Notes under the pieces: generated by a model
The model's database searches: none
What the model was told of the DNA's origin: nothing
Seen by the model: only the letters and a program-made list of their open reading frames with translations
In this document: in pieces, positions 1 to 8,459 of the stretch
Layout: each line of letters starts with the position of its first letter
Numbering within the stretch: position 1 is the first letter of the stretch
Assembly: GCA_900142905.1 (NCBI GenBank)
Contig: FSRV01000002.1
Coordinates: forward strand, 2,976,001-3,040,000
Source: Burkholderia sp. GAS332
GTDB taxonomy: Bacteria > Pseudomonadota > Gammaproteobacteria > Burkholderiales > Burkholderiaceae
DNA: 64,000 nt
Direction of reading: 5' to 3'
Made by a program: the position numbers and the translations under genes

Positions 1-1
1 A

Positions 2-568
2 TTGCACGACAAATTCGTCGATGCGCAATGGACGTTTGTACGCGGCGGCCAGCCCTTGATCGATGAACCGCTCTATCGCTATCCTGCCGTCGCCTATCAG
101 GCGCAAGTGCACGCGGCCGTCAATATCGGCCTCGCGCGCGCGGCGCTCGATTTGCTGACCGGCATGTCCGGATCGACCAAAACCACGACCGGCGCGCCGC
201 GTCTCGCGGACCGCGGTTACTACCGCTCAGGTCTGGCGAAAGCCGAGGCCAACTGGCGCAGTGCCCGCGCGTTCTTCTACGAATCCGCGGCCACCGCCTG
301 GCAAACGATCATTGCCGGCGACCCTGTCACGCAGGAGCAGGCCAATCTGCTGCGCCTGAGCGCGACACACGCCGCGCAAATCTGCGCCGAGGTCGTCATG
401 CAGGCTTACCATATGGCGGGCATCGCCGCGATCTATCGCGAGAACCGACTGCAGCGTCTGGTGCGGGATTCGATCGTCGTGACCCAGCACGCGTTTCTTG
501 GCGAAGGGACTTACGACGCATCCGGCGCGCTGTTCGCCGGCGTGCCGCCGGTCACGCCTTATCCCTGA
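2..568 (+). CDS. Flavin-dependent monooxygenase of the acyl-CoA dehydrogenase fold (3' part only)
   Basis: The frame is open from the window edge, so only the C-terminal 188 residues are seen and the true start lies upstream. The helical C-terminal domain is of the acyl-CoA dehydrogenase / group D flavin monooxygenase type (DszC- or HsaA-like): a long helix with conserved Arg, Ala and Gln, followed by QAYHMAGIAAIYRENRLQRLVRD. The next gene is a stand-alone flavin reductase, which favours an oxygenase of a two-component monooxygenase over a true acyl-CoA dehydrogenase. Substrate unknown; the aromatic ring-cleavage genes downstream suggest an aromatic compound. The family call is good; the substrate is inference. 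Confidence 0.75.
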   Translation: MHDKFVDAQWTFVRGGQPLIDEPLYRYPAVAYQAQVHAAVNIGLARAALDLLTGMSGSTKTTTGAPRLADRGYYRSGLAKAEANWRSARAFFYESAATAWQTIIAGDPVTQEQANLLRLSATHAAQICAEVVMQAYHMAGIAAIYRENRLQRLVRDSIVVTQHAFLGEGTYDASGALFAGVPPVTPYP

Positions 569-590
569 TGCGCCTGATGCGCCTGATGCA
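564..590 (+). repeat. Three tandem 9-bp repeats across a stop codon
   Basis: The unit CCTGATGCG occurs at 564-572 and 573-581, then as CCTGATGCA at 582-590. The first unit contains the stop codon of the monooxygenase gene, so slippage here would not change the protein. Confidence 0.8.
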
Positions 591-620
591 CCAACACTCC
601 ACCACCACGAGGCAGAGAAC

Positions 621-1157
621 ATGACGATCGAAGACACCAGAAGGCGTTTCCGCGACGCCATGGCGTGCCTGCCCGCCGCCGTCAACGTCATCACCACGGA
701 CGGGCCAGGCGGTCGCTGCGGCATCACCGCGAGCGCCGTGTGCTCGGTCACGGACGCGCCGCCGACGATGCTGGTCTGTATCAATCAGGCCAGCTACGTC
801 CACGACGTCCTTCACCGCAACCGCAACGTGTGCATCAATGTGCTCGCCGCCGAGTACCAGGATCTCGCGCGCGATTTTGCCGGCATGACAGCGGGTTCGA
901 TGGACGAGCGATTCGGACGTCATGCATGGGCGAGCGGACAGGCTTCGGTGCCGGTTCTCGCGGATGCGATTGCCAGCTTGGAAGGCGAAATCGTCGACAT
1001 CAAAACGGTCGGTTCGCACTCCGTGATGTTCGCGCAGATCAGGCACATTGCATTGCGATCCGATGGTGACGGGCTCATCTATTTCGGGCGGCAGTTCCAT
1101 CGCCTGACACGGCCGGCAGCGGTCACGCCGAGCGCTCACGCGCATACCGGGAGCTAA
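621..1157 (+). CDS. Flavin reductase (HpaC-like) of a two-component monooxygenase
   Basis: A 178-residue protein of the flavin reductase family, which uses NAD(P)H to make free FMNH2 or FADH2 for a partner oxygenase. Seen: the N-terminal RRRFRDAMACLPAAVNVITT stretch and GITASAVCSVTDAPPTMLVC, the split-barrel flavin-binding segment typical of HpaC/HsaB proteins, at about residues 33-51. The ATG at 621 follows a GAGGCAGAG ribosome-binding site; an earlier in-frame start at 498 would overlap the upstream gene and lacks family sequence. It lies 52 bp after the oxygenase gene and is probably in its operon. It could serve another oxygenase, but the pairing is classical. Confidence 0.88.
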   Translation: MTIEDTRRRFRDAMACLPAAVNVITTDGPGGRCGITASAVCSVTDAPPTMLVCINQASYVHDVLHRNRNVCINVLAAEYQDLARDFAGMTAGSMDERFGRHAWASGQASVPVLADAIASLEGEIVDIKTVGSHSVMFAQIRHIALRSDGDGLIYFGRQFHRLTRPAAVTPSAHAHTGS

Positions 1158-1159
1158 GC

Positions 1160-1885
1160 GTGGAGGCCTGCTTGTTTCTTCTCGCCCAATGCGATGAAAT
1201 CGACGACACCGGCAAAGCCCGCTCGCCTATCGACCCAGCGTGGCTCGCAGCGGTATCGCGTGACATACCAGGGCTGACGCGTTTCGTGATCCATCTGCCT
1301 GCGGGGTCATCGGATAGCGACCCGCTGTCGAAGCCCCATGCTTCGAGCCCCTGCTGCGCATTGCAATGGTATTTCGACGATCTCGGCTTGCTCGAAACCA
1401 CGCTGCAAGCCAACGGCGCGGTGCAGAGGATCGTGGATCGCGCAACCCACGCCGCCGAAGTCGATCTCACGTTCGCGCAGCAAGTCATGGCAGTCCGGCC
1501 ATTCGCCACACCGAGTCCAGGCAAACCCAGTCATCGCGCTGAACGATGCACCTACCTCGTCAGCTACGAAGGCGAAGCGGAAGATTTAGACGCATGGCTG
1601 ACGCACTACCTCACCCATCATCCGCCGCTGATGGCGCAACTGCCCGGCGTTCGCGAGCTGGAAATCTACACGCGGCTCGATTTCCGATCCGGCCTGACCA
1701 TTCCGCGCGCCACCGCCATGCAGCGTAACAAGGTCGTCTTCGACGATCGCGAAGCGCTCGCCGCGGCGCTGGCGTCGCCGATCCGTGCCCACATGAAGGC
1801 GGATTTCAACGCATTTCCGCCGTATAGCGGCCCCACCCCGCATTTCCCTATGCGCAGCATTTACGGTAATCTGAAACCGACATAA
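1160..1885 (+). CDS. Hypothetical protein with EthD-like C-terminal region
   Basis: A 241-residue protein starting at GTG, two bases after the stop of the flavin reductase gene, so almost certainly translated in the same operon. The C-terminal half (from about residue 130) has YLVSYEGEAEDLDAWLTHYLTHHPPLM and later MQRNKVVFDDREALAAALASP, a pattern like EthD/dimeric alpha-beta barrel proteins, small partners common in oxidative catabolic operons. The N-terminal half may be a second degenerate copy of the same fold. Function not known; a role beside the monooxygenase is inferred only from position. Confidence 0.6.
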   Translation: MEACLFLLAQCDEIDDTGKARSPIDPAWLAAVSRDIPGLTRFVIHLPAGSSDSDPLSKPHASSPCCALQWYFDDLGLLETTLQANGAVQRIVDRATHAAEVDLTFAQQVMAVRPFATPSPGKPSHRAERCTYLVSYEGEAEDLDAWLTHYLTHHPPLMAQLPGVRELEIYTRLDFRSGLTIPRATAMQRNKVVFDDREALAAALASPIRAHMKADFNAFPPYSGPTPHFPMRSIYGNLKPT

Positions 1886-1914
1886 ACGCCCCTCATTGCC
1901 GCGATCCGAACGTC

Positions 1915-2856
1915 ATGACCAAGTCGCACCCCGGCATTACGGATTTGAATCTGCTGCGCGTGTTTCTGGCCATCTCCGATCTGCGCAGTCTGACCGCCGC
2001 GGGCGAGCGACTCGGCCTGACGCAACCGGCGGTCAGCCATGCGCTGCGCCGGTTGCGTGTTTTGTTCGACGACCCGCTGTTCGTTCGAACGCCCACCGGC
2101 ATGGTCCCGACCAACGCCGCTTTGCGCTTGCACGGGCCCCTCACCCAGGCGTTCGGGATCATCAACGTGGCGGTCCAGCAACTCGCGAAATTCGACCCCG
2201 CCACCGCGCAACGGGTCTTCCACGTTTCCATGTCGGACATGTCGGAGTTCTACTTTCTGCCGCCGCTTCTCGCGATGCTCGACCAGAACGCGCGCGGCAT
2301 CCGTATCGAGATCGCGAACGTCCCAGTCGACTCGGTAAGCGCCGCCATGCGCAGCGGCAAGATCGATCTGGCACTCGGCTACGTGCCGGGCCTCGATCCG
2401 GGTTGCGTGAGCAAGACCCTCTTCGTCGACGAACATGTCTGCGTGGTGCGGGCAGGCCACCCGCTACGCAAACAGAAGCCGACCAAGGAAGACCTCGCGG
2501 GCTTGCGCTACGTCTACGCAAGCACAAACGCAACCGGGCACAGGATGGTCGAGCAATGGCTGGAAGAACTGAATCTGCGGCGGGATATCGTCTTGCGACT
2601 GCCTCATTTTGTGGTGGCGCCCGAGATCGTTCAACATACCGATCTCGCTGTGATTTTCCCGAGGAGCATCGCGCAGCGCTTTAACCGCAACAAGGCTTTT
2701 CGCATCCTTCCCTTGCCGTTCTCCCTGCCGCCAATCGAAATTCAGGTCCATTCGCACTCGCAATTCTCGGCGGACCCGGGCATTGCATGGCTTCTCGATG
2801 TGATTTACACCCTATTCCATCAGCCGTCGGCCGGCACAGAGACGAGACGTATATGA
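1915..2856 (+). CDS. LysR-family transcriptional regulator
   Basis: A 313-residue LysR regulator. The N-terminal helix-turn-helix is at about residues 10-65 (LNLLRVFLAI, GLTQPAVSHALRRLR, FDDPLFVRT), followed by a periplasmic-binding-like effector domain. It resembles the NodD/LinR-like branch, with MVPTNAALRLHGPL after the winged helix. It starts 29 bp after the EthD-like gene on the same strand and overlaps the next LysR gene by 4 bp (ATGA), so the two regulators are probably co-translated. Target genes are likely the monooxygenase operon or the ligJK unit, but no operator was assigned. Confidence 0.88.
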   Translation: MTKSHPGITDLNLLRVFLAISDLRSLTAAGERLGLTQPAVSHALRRLRVLFDDPLFVRTPTGMVPTNAALRLHGPLTQAFGIINVAVQQLAKFDPATAQRVFHVSMSDMSEFYFLPPLLAMLDQNARGIRIEIANVPVDSVSAAMRSGKIDLALGYVPGLDPGCVSKTLFVDEHVCVVRAGHPLRKQKPTKEDLAGLRYVYASTNATGHRMVEQWLEELNLRRDIVLRLPHFVVAPEIVQHTDLAVIFPRSIAQRFNRNKAFRILPLPFSLPPIEIQVHSHSQFSADPGIAWLLDVIYTLFHQPSAGTETRRI

Positions 2857-3752
2857 ATCTTAGGGCGTTACAGTGCTTCGTGATTCTGGCAGAGGAGCTC
2901 AATTTCAGCCGCGCCGCCGAGCGCTTGCATATCGCACAGCCCGCGCTGAGCCAGCAGATCCGTTCACTTGAAGAGCGGCTTGGCACGCAGCTGGTCGATC
3001 GGGCTAGACGCCCGCTGAGTCTGACCGAAGCCGGCCACTACCTCTGCACGGAGGCGCGTCAGATACTGGGTTCGTTGGAACAGGTGTCCCTGACGGCGCA
3101 AGAAATTGGTGTCGGCCGGCGCGGATGGCTCAGCATCGGCTTCACGCGTTCGGCGATGTACAGCATCCTGCCGCCCGCGCTCAAGGCGTTTCACAACGCC
3201 TTCCCGCAGGTTGAACTCAAGCTCTTCGAACTGCTCACCGAGGAGCAAACCGATGCGTTGCGCGACATGCGCATTCACATCGGCATCGGGCGGCAGCCGC
3301 TGGCGATTGATGGCTGCACGTCCTATCCGTTGCTGCGCGAGCGCGTCATGGTCGCGCTCGATCCGGGCCATCCGCTCGCCGCGCACAAAACCGTGCGAAT
3401 TGCCGATCTCGCCGATACGCCCTTGATTCTGTATCCGAAGCACCAGAATGCACAGTTCAAACGCTCGGTGCAAACGCTCTATCGCGATGCGGGCGTGACT
3501 CCGGTTGTCGCTCACCAGGCCTATGAAATTCAGACCGCGATTGCACTCGTGGCAGCGGGCCTGGGCGTGACGTTCATCGGCGAATCGGTTGCAAGGCATG
3601 GACGCACGGACGTCGTGTTCCGCCACCTCGCCGGTCCCGGTTCGTCATACAGATCAACGCTCGCGGCCACTTTTCGCACCGACGACGCTTCGCCTCATCT
3701 GCGTGCTTTCCTCGATTGCCTCCCCGCCCCGCTTGCTGACGCAGCACTATAA
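2853..3752 (+). CDS. LysR-family regulator, CatR/BenM-like
   Basis: A 299-residue LysR regulator with N-terminal sequence LRALQCFVILAEELNFSRAA and LHIAQPALSQQIRSLEERLG, the type found in aromatic-catabolism activators such as CatR, BenM and TfdR. The ATG at 2853 overlaps the stop of the preceding LysR gene; an earlier in-frame start exists but would add non-family residues. The next operon (transporter plus ligJK) begins 247 bp downstream on the same strand. Two tandem LysR genes before one catabolic unit suggest that each senses a different intermediate; this is inference. Confidence 0.88.
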   Translation: MNLRALQCFVILAEELNFSRAAERLHIAQPALSQQIRSLEERLGTQLVDRARRPLSLTEAGHYLCTEARQILGSLEQVSLTAQEIGVGRRGWLSIGFTRSAMYSILPPALKAFHNAFPQVELKLFELLTEEQTDALRDMRIHIGIGRQPLAIDGCTSYPLLRERVMVALDPGHPLAAHKTVRIADLADTPLILYPKHQNAQFKRSVQTLYRDAGVTPVVAHQAYEIQTAIALVAAGLGVTFIGESVARHGRTDVVFRHLAGPGSSYRSTLAATFRTDDASPHLRAFLDCLPAPLADAAL

Positions 3753-3999
3753 GTAAAAACCTATACAAGAATAAGCAAGCGGTCTTGGACTCTCCGTCCG
3801 AGCGTTCTTATCATGGGCCTCATGCTTCAGCCACCGCCCGTTCATGAGCGAATCAGCGCATGCAGGCACGAGCGGCGGCTGCTGAAGTTCGGCCGTCAAA
3901 CGCGCGGCCAACGGGACACTGCCGGCGTTCGATCCGGCAGGCCGACCATAAGGACGCAGCCACGGCTCACGAAGCCGTCGCCGCAAGGTAGGAGACAGC

Positions 4000-5322
4000 A
4001 TGACCTCATTCGACGAAGCCGCAACCATGCGCAAAGTGTACGGGCGATTAATGCCTCTGCTCTTCGCGATGATGTTCTTCAACTATCTGGACCGGATCAA
4101 TATCGGTTTCGCCGCGCTGGACATGAACAAGCAGTTGGGTTTCAGTCCGGCGGTGTTTGGTTTCGCGGGCAGCATCTTCTTCTTCGGCTACATGTTGCTG
4201 GAAGTACCGAGCAACCTGTTGCTGCATCGGGTCGGCGCGCGCCGCTGGATCGCGCGCATTCTGCTGACGTGGGGCGCGGTCGCGGCAGCCACCGCCTTCG
4301 TCTTCAACGATTCGAGCTTCTATGTCCTGCGCTTTCTGCTGGGCGTGATGGAAGCAGGCTTTTTGCCGGGCGTGGCGGTCTATCTGACCAAATGGTTTCC
4401 GGAGCGTTACCGGGCGCGCGCGGTGGGCGGCTACATCATCGCCGGTTCGTTCTCGGCGGTGCTGGGCGGTCCGATCTCGACGACCTTGATGACCTACGCC
4501 AACGGCGTGCTCGGCTTGCAGGGATGGCAATGGATGTTCATTCTCGAAGGCATCCCGGCGATGGCGCTCGGTTTGCTGACGCTGCGCATCATGACCGAGC
4601 GTCCGGCCGACGCCAACTGGCTCTCCGACGACGAAAAGCGCTGGCTCGAATCGACCCTCGCGGCCGAACGCGAAGCCGTGGGCGGCAGCACGCATTTTCC
4701 GCTGCTGCGCGTGGCGAGCGACATCCGCGTATGGAGTCTCGCATGTCTGTTCGGCTGCGCATTGGTCGGCGTTTATGGCCTGTTCCTGTGGCTGCCGCAG
4801 ATCGTCAAGAGTCTCGGCCATCTGAGCAATATCGAGGTCGGTTTTCTGTCCGCCGCACCGCCGCTGCTGGGCGTATTGGGCACCTTCCTGATCAGCCGCA
4901 GTTCCGACCGCACCGGCGACCGCAAGAAGCATCTCGCGTTCGTGTACGGCATGAGCGCGCTGGCGATTGCCGGCAGCGCGTACGCACCGAACCCCGTGAT
5001 CGCCTATGCGCTGCTGTGTCTGACCGGTTTGTTCATCTACGCTGGCAACCCGCTGTTCTGGAGTCTCGCGTCGTCGTTCAGAACCGGTGCAGCAGGCGCC
5101 GCGACGATTGCGCTGATCAACACCATCGCGCAGTTCGGCGGCCTGGTCGGCCCTTGGAGCATCGGACTCGTGCGCAATGCGACCGGCAACTTCAAGCTAG
5201 CCTTGCTGACCATCGCGGCGTTTCTGGTAGTCGCGACGATCATCGCACTCGTGATGCGCGTCACGCCGGCTGCAGATAAAACGAGCTCGCTCGCGGCCGG
5301 CGACCCCGCCCCACGCGCCTGA
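4000..5322 (+). CDS. MFS transporter, anion:cation symporter (ACS) type
   Basis: A 440-residue, 12-helix major facilitator protein. Family marks seen: MMFFNYLDRINIGFAALDM in the first helix, GYMLLEVPSNLLLHRVGARRWIARI in the loop 2-3 region, and FLPGVAVYLTKWFPERYRARAVG before helix 5. ACS proteins import aromatic acids, tartrate, phthalate and other organic anions with protons. TAGGAGA lies just upstream of the ATG. It precedes the ligJ/ligK pair on the same strand, so its cargo is probably an acid that feeds 4-oxalomesaconate, or an aromatic precursor. The exact substrate cannot be told from sequence. Confidence 0.88.
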   Translation: MTSFDEAATMRKVYGRLMPLLFAMMFFNYLDRINIGFAALDMNKQLGFSPAVFGFAGSIFFFGYMLLEVPSNLLLHRVGARRWIARILLTWGAVAAATAFVFNDSSFYVLRFLLGVMEAGFLPGVAVYLTKWFPERYRARAVGGYIIAGSFSAVLGGPISTTLMTYANGVLGLQGWQWMFILEGIPAMALGLLTLRIMTERPADANWLSDDEKRWLESTLAAEREAVGGSTHFPLLRVASDIRVWSLACLFGCALVGVYGLFLWLPQIVKSLGHLSNIEVGFLSAAPPLLGVLGTFLISRSSDRTGDRKKHLAFVYGMSALAIAGSAYAPNPVIAYALLCLTGLFIYAGNPLFWSLASSFRTGAAGAATIALINTIAQFGGLVGPWSIGLVRNATGNFKLALLTIAAFLVVATIIALVMRVTPAADKTSSLAAGDPAPRA

Positions 5323-5422
5323 GAACCCTGCCTGAAGGATTAGCGGATGCACAGCGCGAACAGATAAGCGCGCGCCAGCACAGGTCATCACTCACAAGGA
5401 CACCCAACGGGTTTTTCACACC

Positions 5423-6463
5423 ATGATCATCGATTGCCACGGTCACTACACCACCTCTCCGCCGCAGCACGAGGCCTGGCGCGCGCAGCAGATCGCCGCG
5501 CTGAAAGACGGCGGCTCGCCGCCACCCCGCCCCCTCATTACCGACGACGAAATTCGCGAGAGCATCGAAACCGGCCAGATTCGTATCCAGCGCGAACGCG
5601 GCACCGACCTCACGATTTTTTCACCGCGCGCCGCCGGCATGGGCCATCACCTCGCCACGGCCGATGCCAATGCAGTCTGGTCGAGCGAATCCAACGACCT
5701 CATCCATCGTGTGGTTTCGCTGTTTCCGCGCAACTTCGTCGGCGTATGTCAGTTGCCGCAAGCGCCGGGCGTGGCCCCGGCCAATTGCATCGCCGAATTG
5801 CGGCGCTGCGTAGACGAGCTGGGGTTCATCGGCTGCAATCTGAATCCGGACCCGTCCGGCGGCCACTGGTCGGGGCTGCCGCTCACGGACCGCTCGTGGT
5901 ATCCGCTCTATGAAGCGATGGTGGAACTCGACGTGCCGGCGATGATTCACGTGTCGTCGTCGTGCAATCCGAATTTTCATGCAACCGGCGCGCATTACAT
6001 CAACGGCGACACGTCCGCTTTCATGCAATTGCTGCAGGGCGACCTGTTCGCCGACTTCCCGACCCTGCGCTTCATCATTCCGCACGGCGGCGGCGCAGTG
6101 CCCTATCACTGGGGACGCTATCGCGGGCTCGCGCAGGACATGAAGCGGCCGCTGCTCAGCGAGTACCTGATGAAGAACGTGTTCTTCGATACCTGCGTGT
6201 ACCACCAGCCCGGTGCAGAACTGCTCGCCAAGGTCATTCCGGTCGAGAACATCCTGTTCGCGTCGGAAACCATCGGCGCAGTTCAGGGTATCGATCCGGA
6301 AACCGGCCACTACTACGACGACACGCGGCGCTACATCGACGCCATCGAATGGCTTAGCGCCGCGGATCGTCAGCGTATCTACGAAGACAACGCCCGCGCG
6401 GTGTACCCGCGGCTGTCACATCAACTTGAGCAACAATTCGCCACGCAAGGGGCAACGGTATGA
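5423..6463 (+). CDS. ligJ: 4-oxalomesaconate hydratase (LigJ-type amidohydrolase)
   Basis: A 346-residue amidohydrolase-superfamily protein very like Sphingobium LigJ, which hydrates 4-oxalomesaconate to 4-carboxy-4-hydroxy-2-oxoadipate in protocatechuate and gallate 4,5-cleavage. Visible marks: DCHGHY at residues 4-9 (metal-binding His6 and His8), GFIGCNLNPDPSGGHW at 134-149, IHVSSSCNP with His176, IIPHGGGAVPYHWGR at 218-232, and ASETIGAVQGIDP at 280-292 (a likely acidic ligand at 282). The stop overlaps the start of the next gene (ATGA), giving tight coupling with the aldolase of the following step. Ring-cleavage dioxygenase and lactonase genes are not in the window. Confidence 0.9.
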   Translation: MIIDCHGHYTTSPPQHEAWRAQQIAALKDGGSPPPRPLITDDEIRESIETGQIRIQRERGTDLTIFSPRAAGMGHHLATADANAVWSSESNDLIHRVVSLFPRNFVGVCQLPQAPGVAPANCIAELRRCVDELGFIGCNLNPDPSGGHWSGLPLTDRSWYPLYEAMVELDVPAMIHVSSSCNPNFHATGAHYINGDTSAFMQLLQGDLFADFPTLRFIIPHGGGAVPYHWGRYRGLAQDMKRPLLSEYLMKNVFFDTCVYHQPGAELLAKVIPVENILFASETIGAVQGIDPETGHYYDDTRRYIDAIEWLSAADRQRIYEDNARAVYPRLSHQLEQQFATQGATV

Positions 6464-7140
6464 ATCTCACTACGAATCCCATCGGATGGCGCGAACACGA
6501 ATCCGCGCCTCAGGCAAACACGGCAACGCTCGATGCGTTACGTGAACTGGCGGTTTCGCTACTCAGCGACAACATGGCGCGCGCAAGCGGCATGGTCGGC
6601 TTACGGCCGTATCATCAGCCGAAGCCGATGGCCGGCACCGCGGTCACTGTCCATACCCGCCCCGGCGACAACCTCGCAATCCATCGCGCTTTCGACTTTT
6701 GCCGGCCCGGCGATGTGCTCGTGATCGACGGCGCGGGAGAGCTCACGCAAGCGTTGATGGGCGAGATCATGGCCAGCTTCGCGGAGAGCCTGGGCGTGCA
6801 GGGCCTCGTGATCGACGGTGCGATCCGCGATGTCGGCGCGCTACGTCAGCGCGATTTCCCGGTGTACGCGCGCGGCGTGACGCACCGCGGGCCTTACAAG
6901 AACGGGCCAGGCGAGATCAACGTGCCGGTCACGGTTGGCGGGATGGTGGTTCATCCGGGGGATATCATCGTTGGCGATGAAGACGGTTTGCTCGCGATCT
7001 CACCCGCTGACGTGGAAGCGGTGATCGAAGGTGCACGGCGGCAGCATACGAAAGAAACGGCGGCGTTGAAGTCGATCGCCAATGGGAGTTTCGACCGTTC
7101 GTGGGTCGTTCCCCATCGCGACCGGATGATGAACAACTGA
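6460..7140 (+). CDS. ligK: 4-carboxy-4-hydroxy-2-oxoadipate aldolase (RraA fold, LigK/GalC type)
   Basis: A 226-residue RraA-fold aldolase that would split 4-carboxy-4-hydroxy-2-oxoadipate into oxaloacetate and pyruvate. The class II pyruvate-aldolase signature is intact: Glu102, then 20 residues, then Arg123-Asp124 (GLVIDGAIRDVGAL), followed by VYARGVTHRGPYKNGPGEINVPV, as in characterised HMG/CHA aldolases. The ATG overlaps the ligJ stop by 4 bp. Together ligJ and ligK complete the lower branch of protocatechuate or gallate 4,5-cleavage. An RNase-regulator (RraA) role is unlikely given the context. Confidence 0.9.
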   Translation: MNLTTNPIGWREHESAPQANTATLDALRELAVSLLSDNMARASGMVGLRPYHQPKPMAGTAVTVHTRPGDNLAIHRAFDFCRPGDVLVIDGAGELTQALMGEIMASFAESLGVQGLVIDGAIRDVGALRQRDFPVYARGVTHRGPYKNGPGEINVPVTVGGMVVHPGDIIVGDEDGLLAISPADVEAVIEGARRQHTKETAALKSIANGSFDRSWVVPHRDRMMNN

Positions 7141-7247
7141 CTTCCCGCGCGGCGCCAGAGCGTGCATGATGTTGCTGGTTTGCCGCGTACCGTGAGTCGC
7201 GGCGAGCCAGCCAACATCGTCTCAACCCTGCAGGAATCGTGTGCCTC

Positions 7248-7646
7248 ATGGCGGAATATCTGAACGCTGCAACGCTCCTTGAACTCGCGCAACATGCGGA
7301 ACAGCGCGCTGCCGCGCCATGCATGTGTACCAGAACACCGCTGGAGGGCTGGCAATCGCAGCCGCTTTCGCTCGACGAAACGCAGTTCAAGGAAATCGGC
7401 ACGCTTGCACCGGATGACGATCCGGAACCTACCTTCAGCGAGTACCTGCCGGGCAAAACGAACTACTGGTCTGCCGACGCGCCCATCGCGCCGCGTTACT
7501 TCCCGTACAACCGCTGTGCCGTCTGGCAATGCTCGTTGTGCAGCCGTGTTTATCTGCGATACACGGAAGGGGGTGGCTACTTCGTCGACCGGAGGATTCG
7601 CGCTGTACAGTCGGCGCTGATCGAGGACGTTCCGCTTCCTGAGTGA
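7248..7646 (+). CDS. Hypothetical protein, Cys-rich, about 132 residues
   Basis: A small protein with no recognised family. It holds a CMCTR motif near residue 25 and a WQCSLCSRVYLRYTEGGGYFVD stretch near residue 95; these Cys pairs could bind a metal, though the spacing does not form a standard zinc finger. AGGA at 7232-7235 lies 12 bases from ATG 7248 and only 3 from an in-frame GTG at 7239, so the start is uncertain between the two. It stands alone between the ligK operon and a decayed AraC gene on the opposite strand. Similar orphan proteins are familiar from Burkholderiales, but I cannot name a function. Confidence 0.6.
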   Translation: MAEYLNAATLLELAQHAEQRAAAPCMCTRTPLEGWQSQPLSLDETQFKEIGTLAPDDDPEPTFSEYLPGKTNYWSADAPIAPRYFPYNRCAVWQCSLCSRVYLRYTEGGGYFVDRRIRAVQSALIEDVPLPE

Positions 7647-7660
7647 CGCAACGTGCGGAC

Positions 7661-8436
7661 CTAATGTCCAGGTTTCAGCGCCGCATACGTCCCCGGTGTG
7701 AACCCATATGCCCGCTTGAAAAGCCGGTTGAGATGGCTTTGATCGTAAAAGCCGACGGCCGCGGCGGCAGCCCAAACTCTTTGCAGAAGGCACGCGTGAG
7801 GTAATAGCGGCTCAGCCCCACCAGTTCCGCCAGTTCGTCGACCGGGATATCGCGCGCATAGTTGGCGGCAACGTACTCACGCACTTGCGCCATCTTGCGG
7901 GCTTCGCGCCGGCCATCGCCGAGTTCGTGCTGCGATTGCCCATATCGTCCGACCAGCATCCCCATCGCCGCCCACCAGTTCGCCTGCCGCTCCATCAGCG
8001 AGACCGAGCCGTGTTCGTCGAGGCTCGCATGCGCCTTGACCAGCAGACCGGCAAGGTGGGCATCCTGATAGAGCCCCGGCGGGATCAGAAGCGGCTTGTC
8101 GGGACGCGAGTCGGGCGAAAACACGGCGCCCAGCGCACCCACGCCCTCCATGTCGAGATAGATGGCGCGGTAATTCCATTCGCGGCCCTCCCACACCTCG
8201 CCGCTGTGATACTCGCCGGGTCCGAACACGAGCACGCTGCCAGGTCCGGCGACGTCGCTGCCGGTGCGCGTATGGCACTGCCCCGCGCCGGTTTCCGTCA
8301 TGACAATGACGAGTTCGTCGTGCAGATGCCGGTCGAACTTGTGCTCGCCGTAGCGTGCGGTCGCGAGACAGGCGCCGTCGAGCGCGCCGTCTCGCCAGCA
8401 CACCACCTCCGGCTCGCTTTTATCCGATGTGTCCAT
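7661..8436 (-). pseudogene. AraC-family regulator with internal deletion and frame change
   Basis: The N-terminal sensor (EHKFDRHLHDELVIVMTETG, cupin-like) and the first helix-turn-helix (PVDELAELVGLSRYYLTRAF) read normally from ATG 8436, which has a GGGAG site. After KEFGLPP the frame runs into unrelated residues and stops at 7675. The missing C-terminal end, AVGFYDQSHLNRLFKRAYG then FTPGTYAALKPGH, is intact in another frame and ends at 7661. Compared with intact relatives, about 27 codons linking the two helix-turn-helices are absent. Both the deletion and the frame change should destroy DNA binding. It is downstream of alaX on the same strand. Confidence 0.85.
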
Positions 8437-8459
8437 GGGTCGCTCTCCCGGGATGTCCT

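Noticed and set aside
3813..5279. A 488-codon open frame overlapping the ACS transporter on the same strand
   Set aside because: The translated sequence is Arg/Ser-rich with no membrane helices; the transporter frame has all family motifs.
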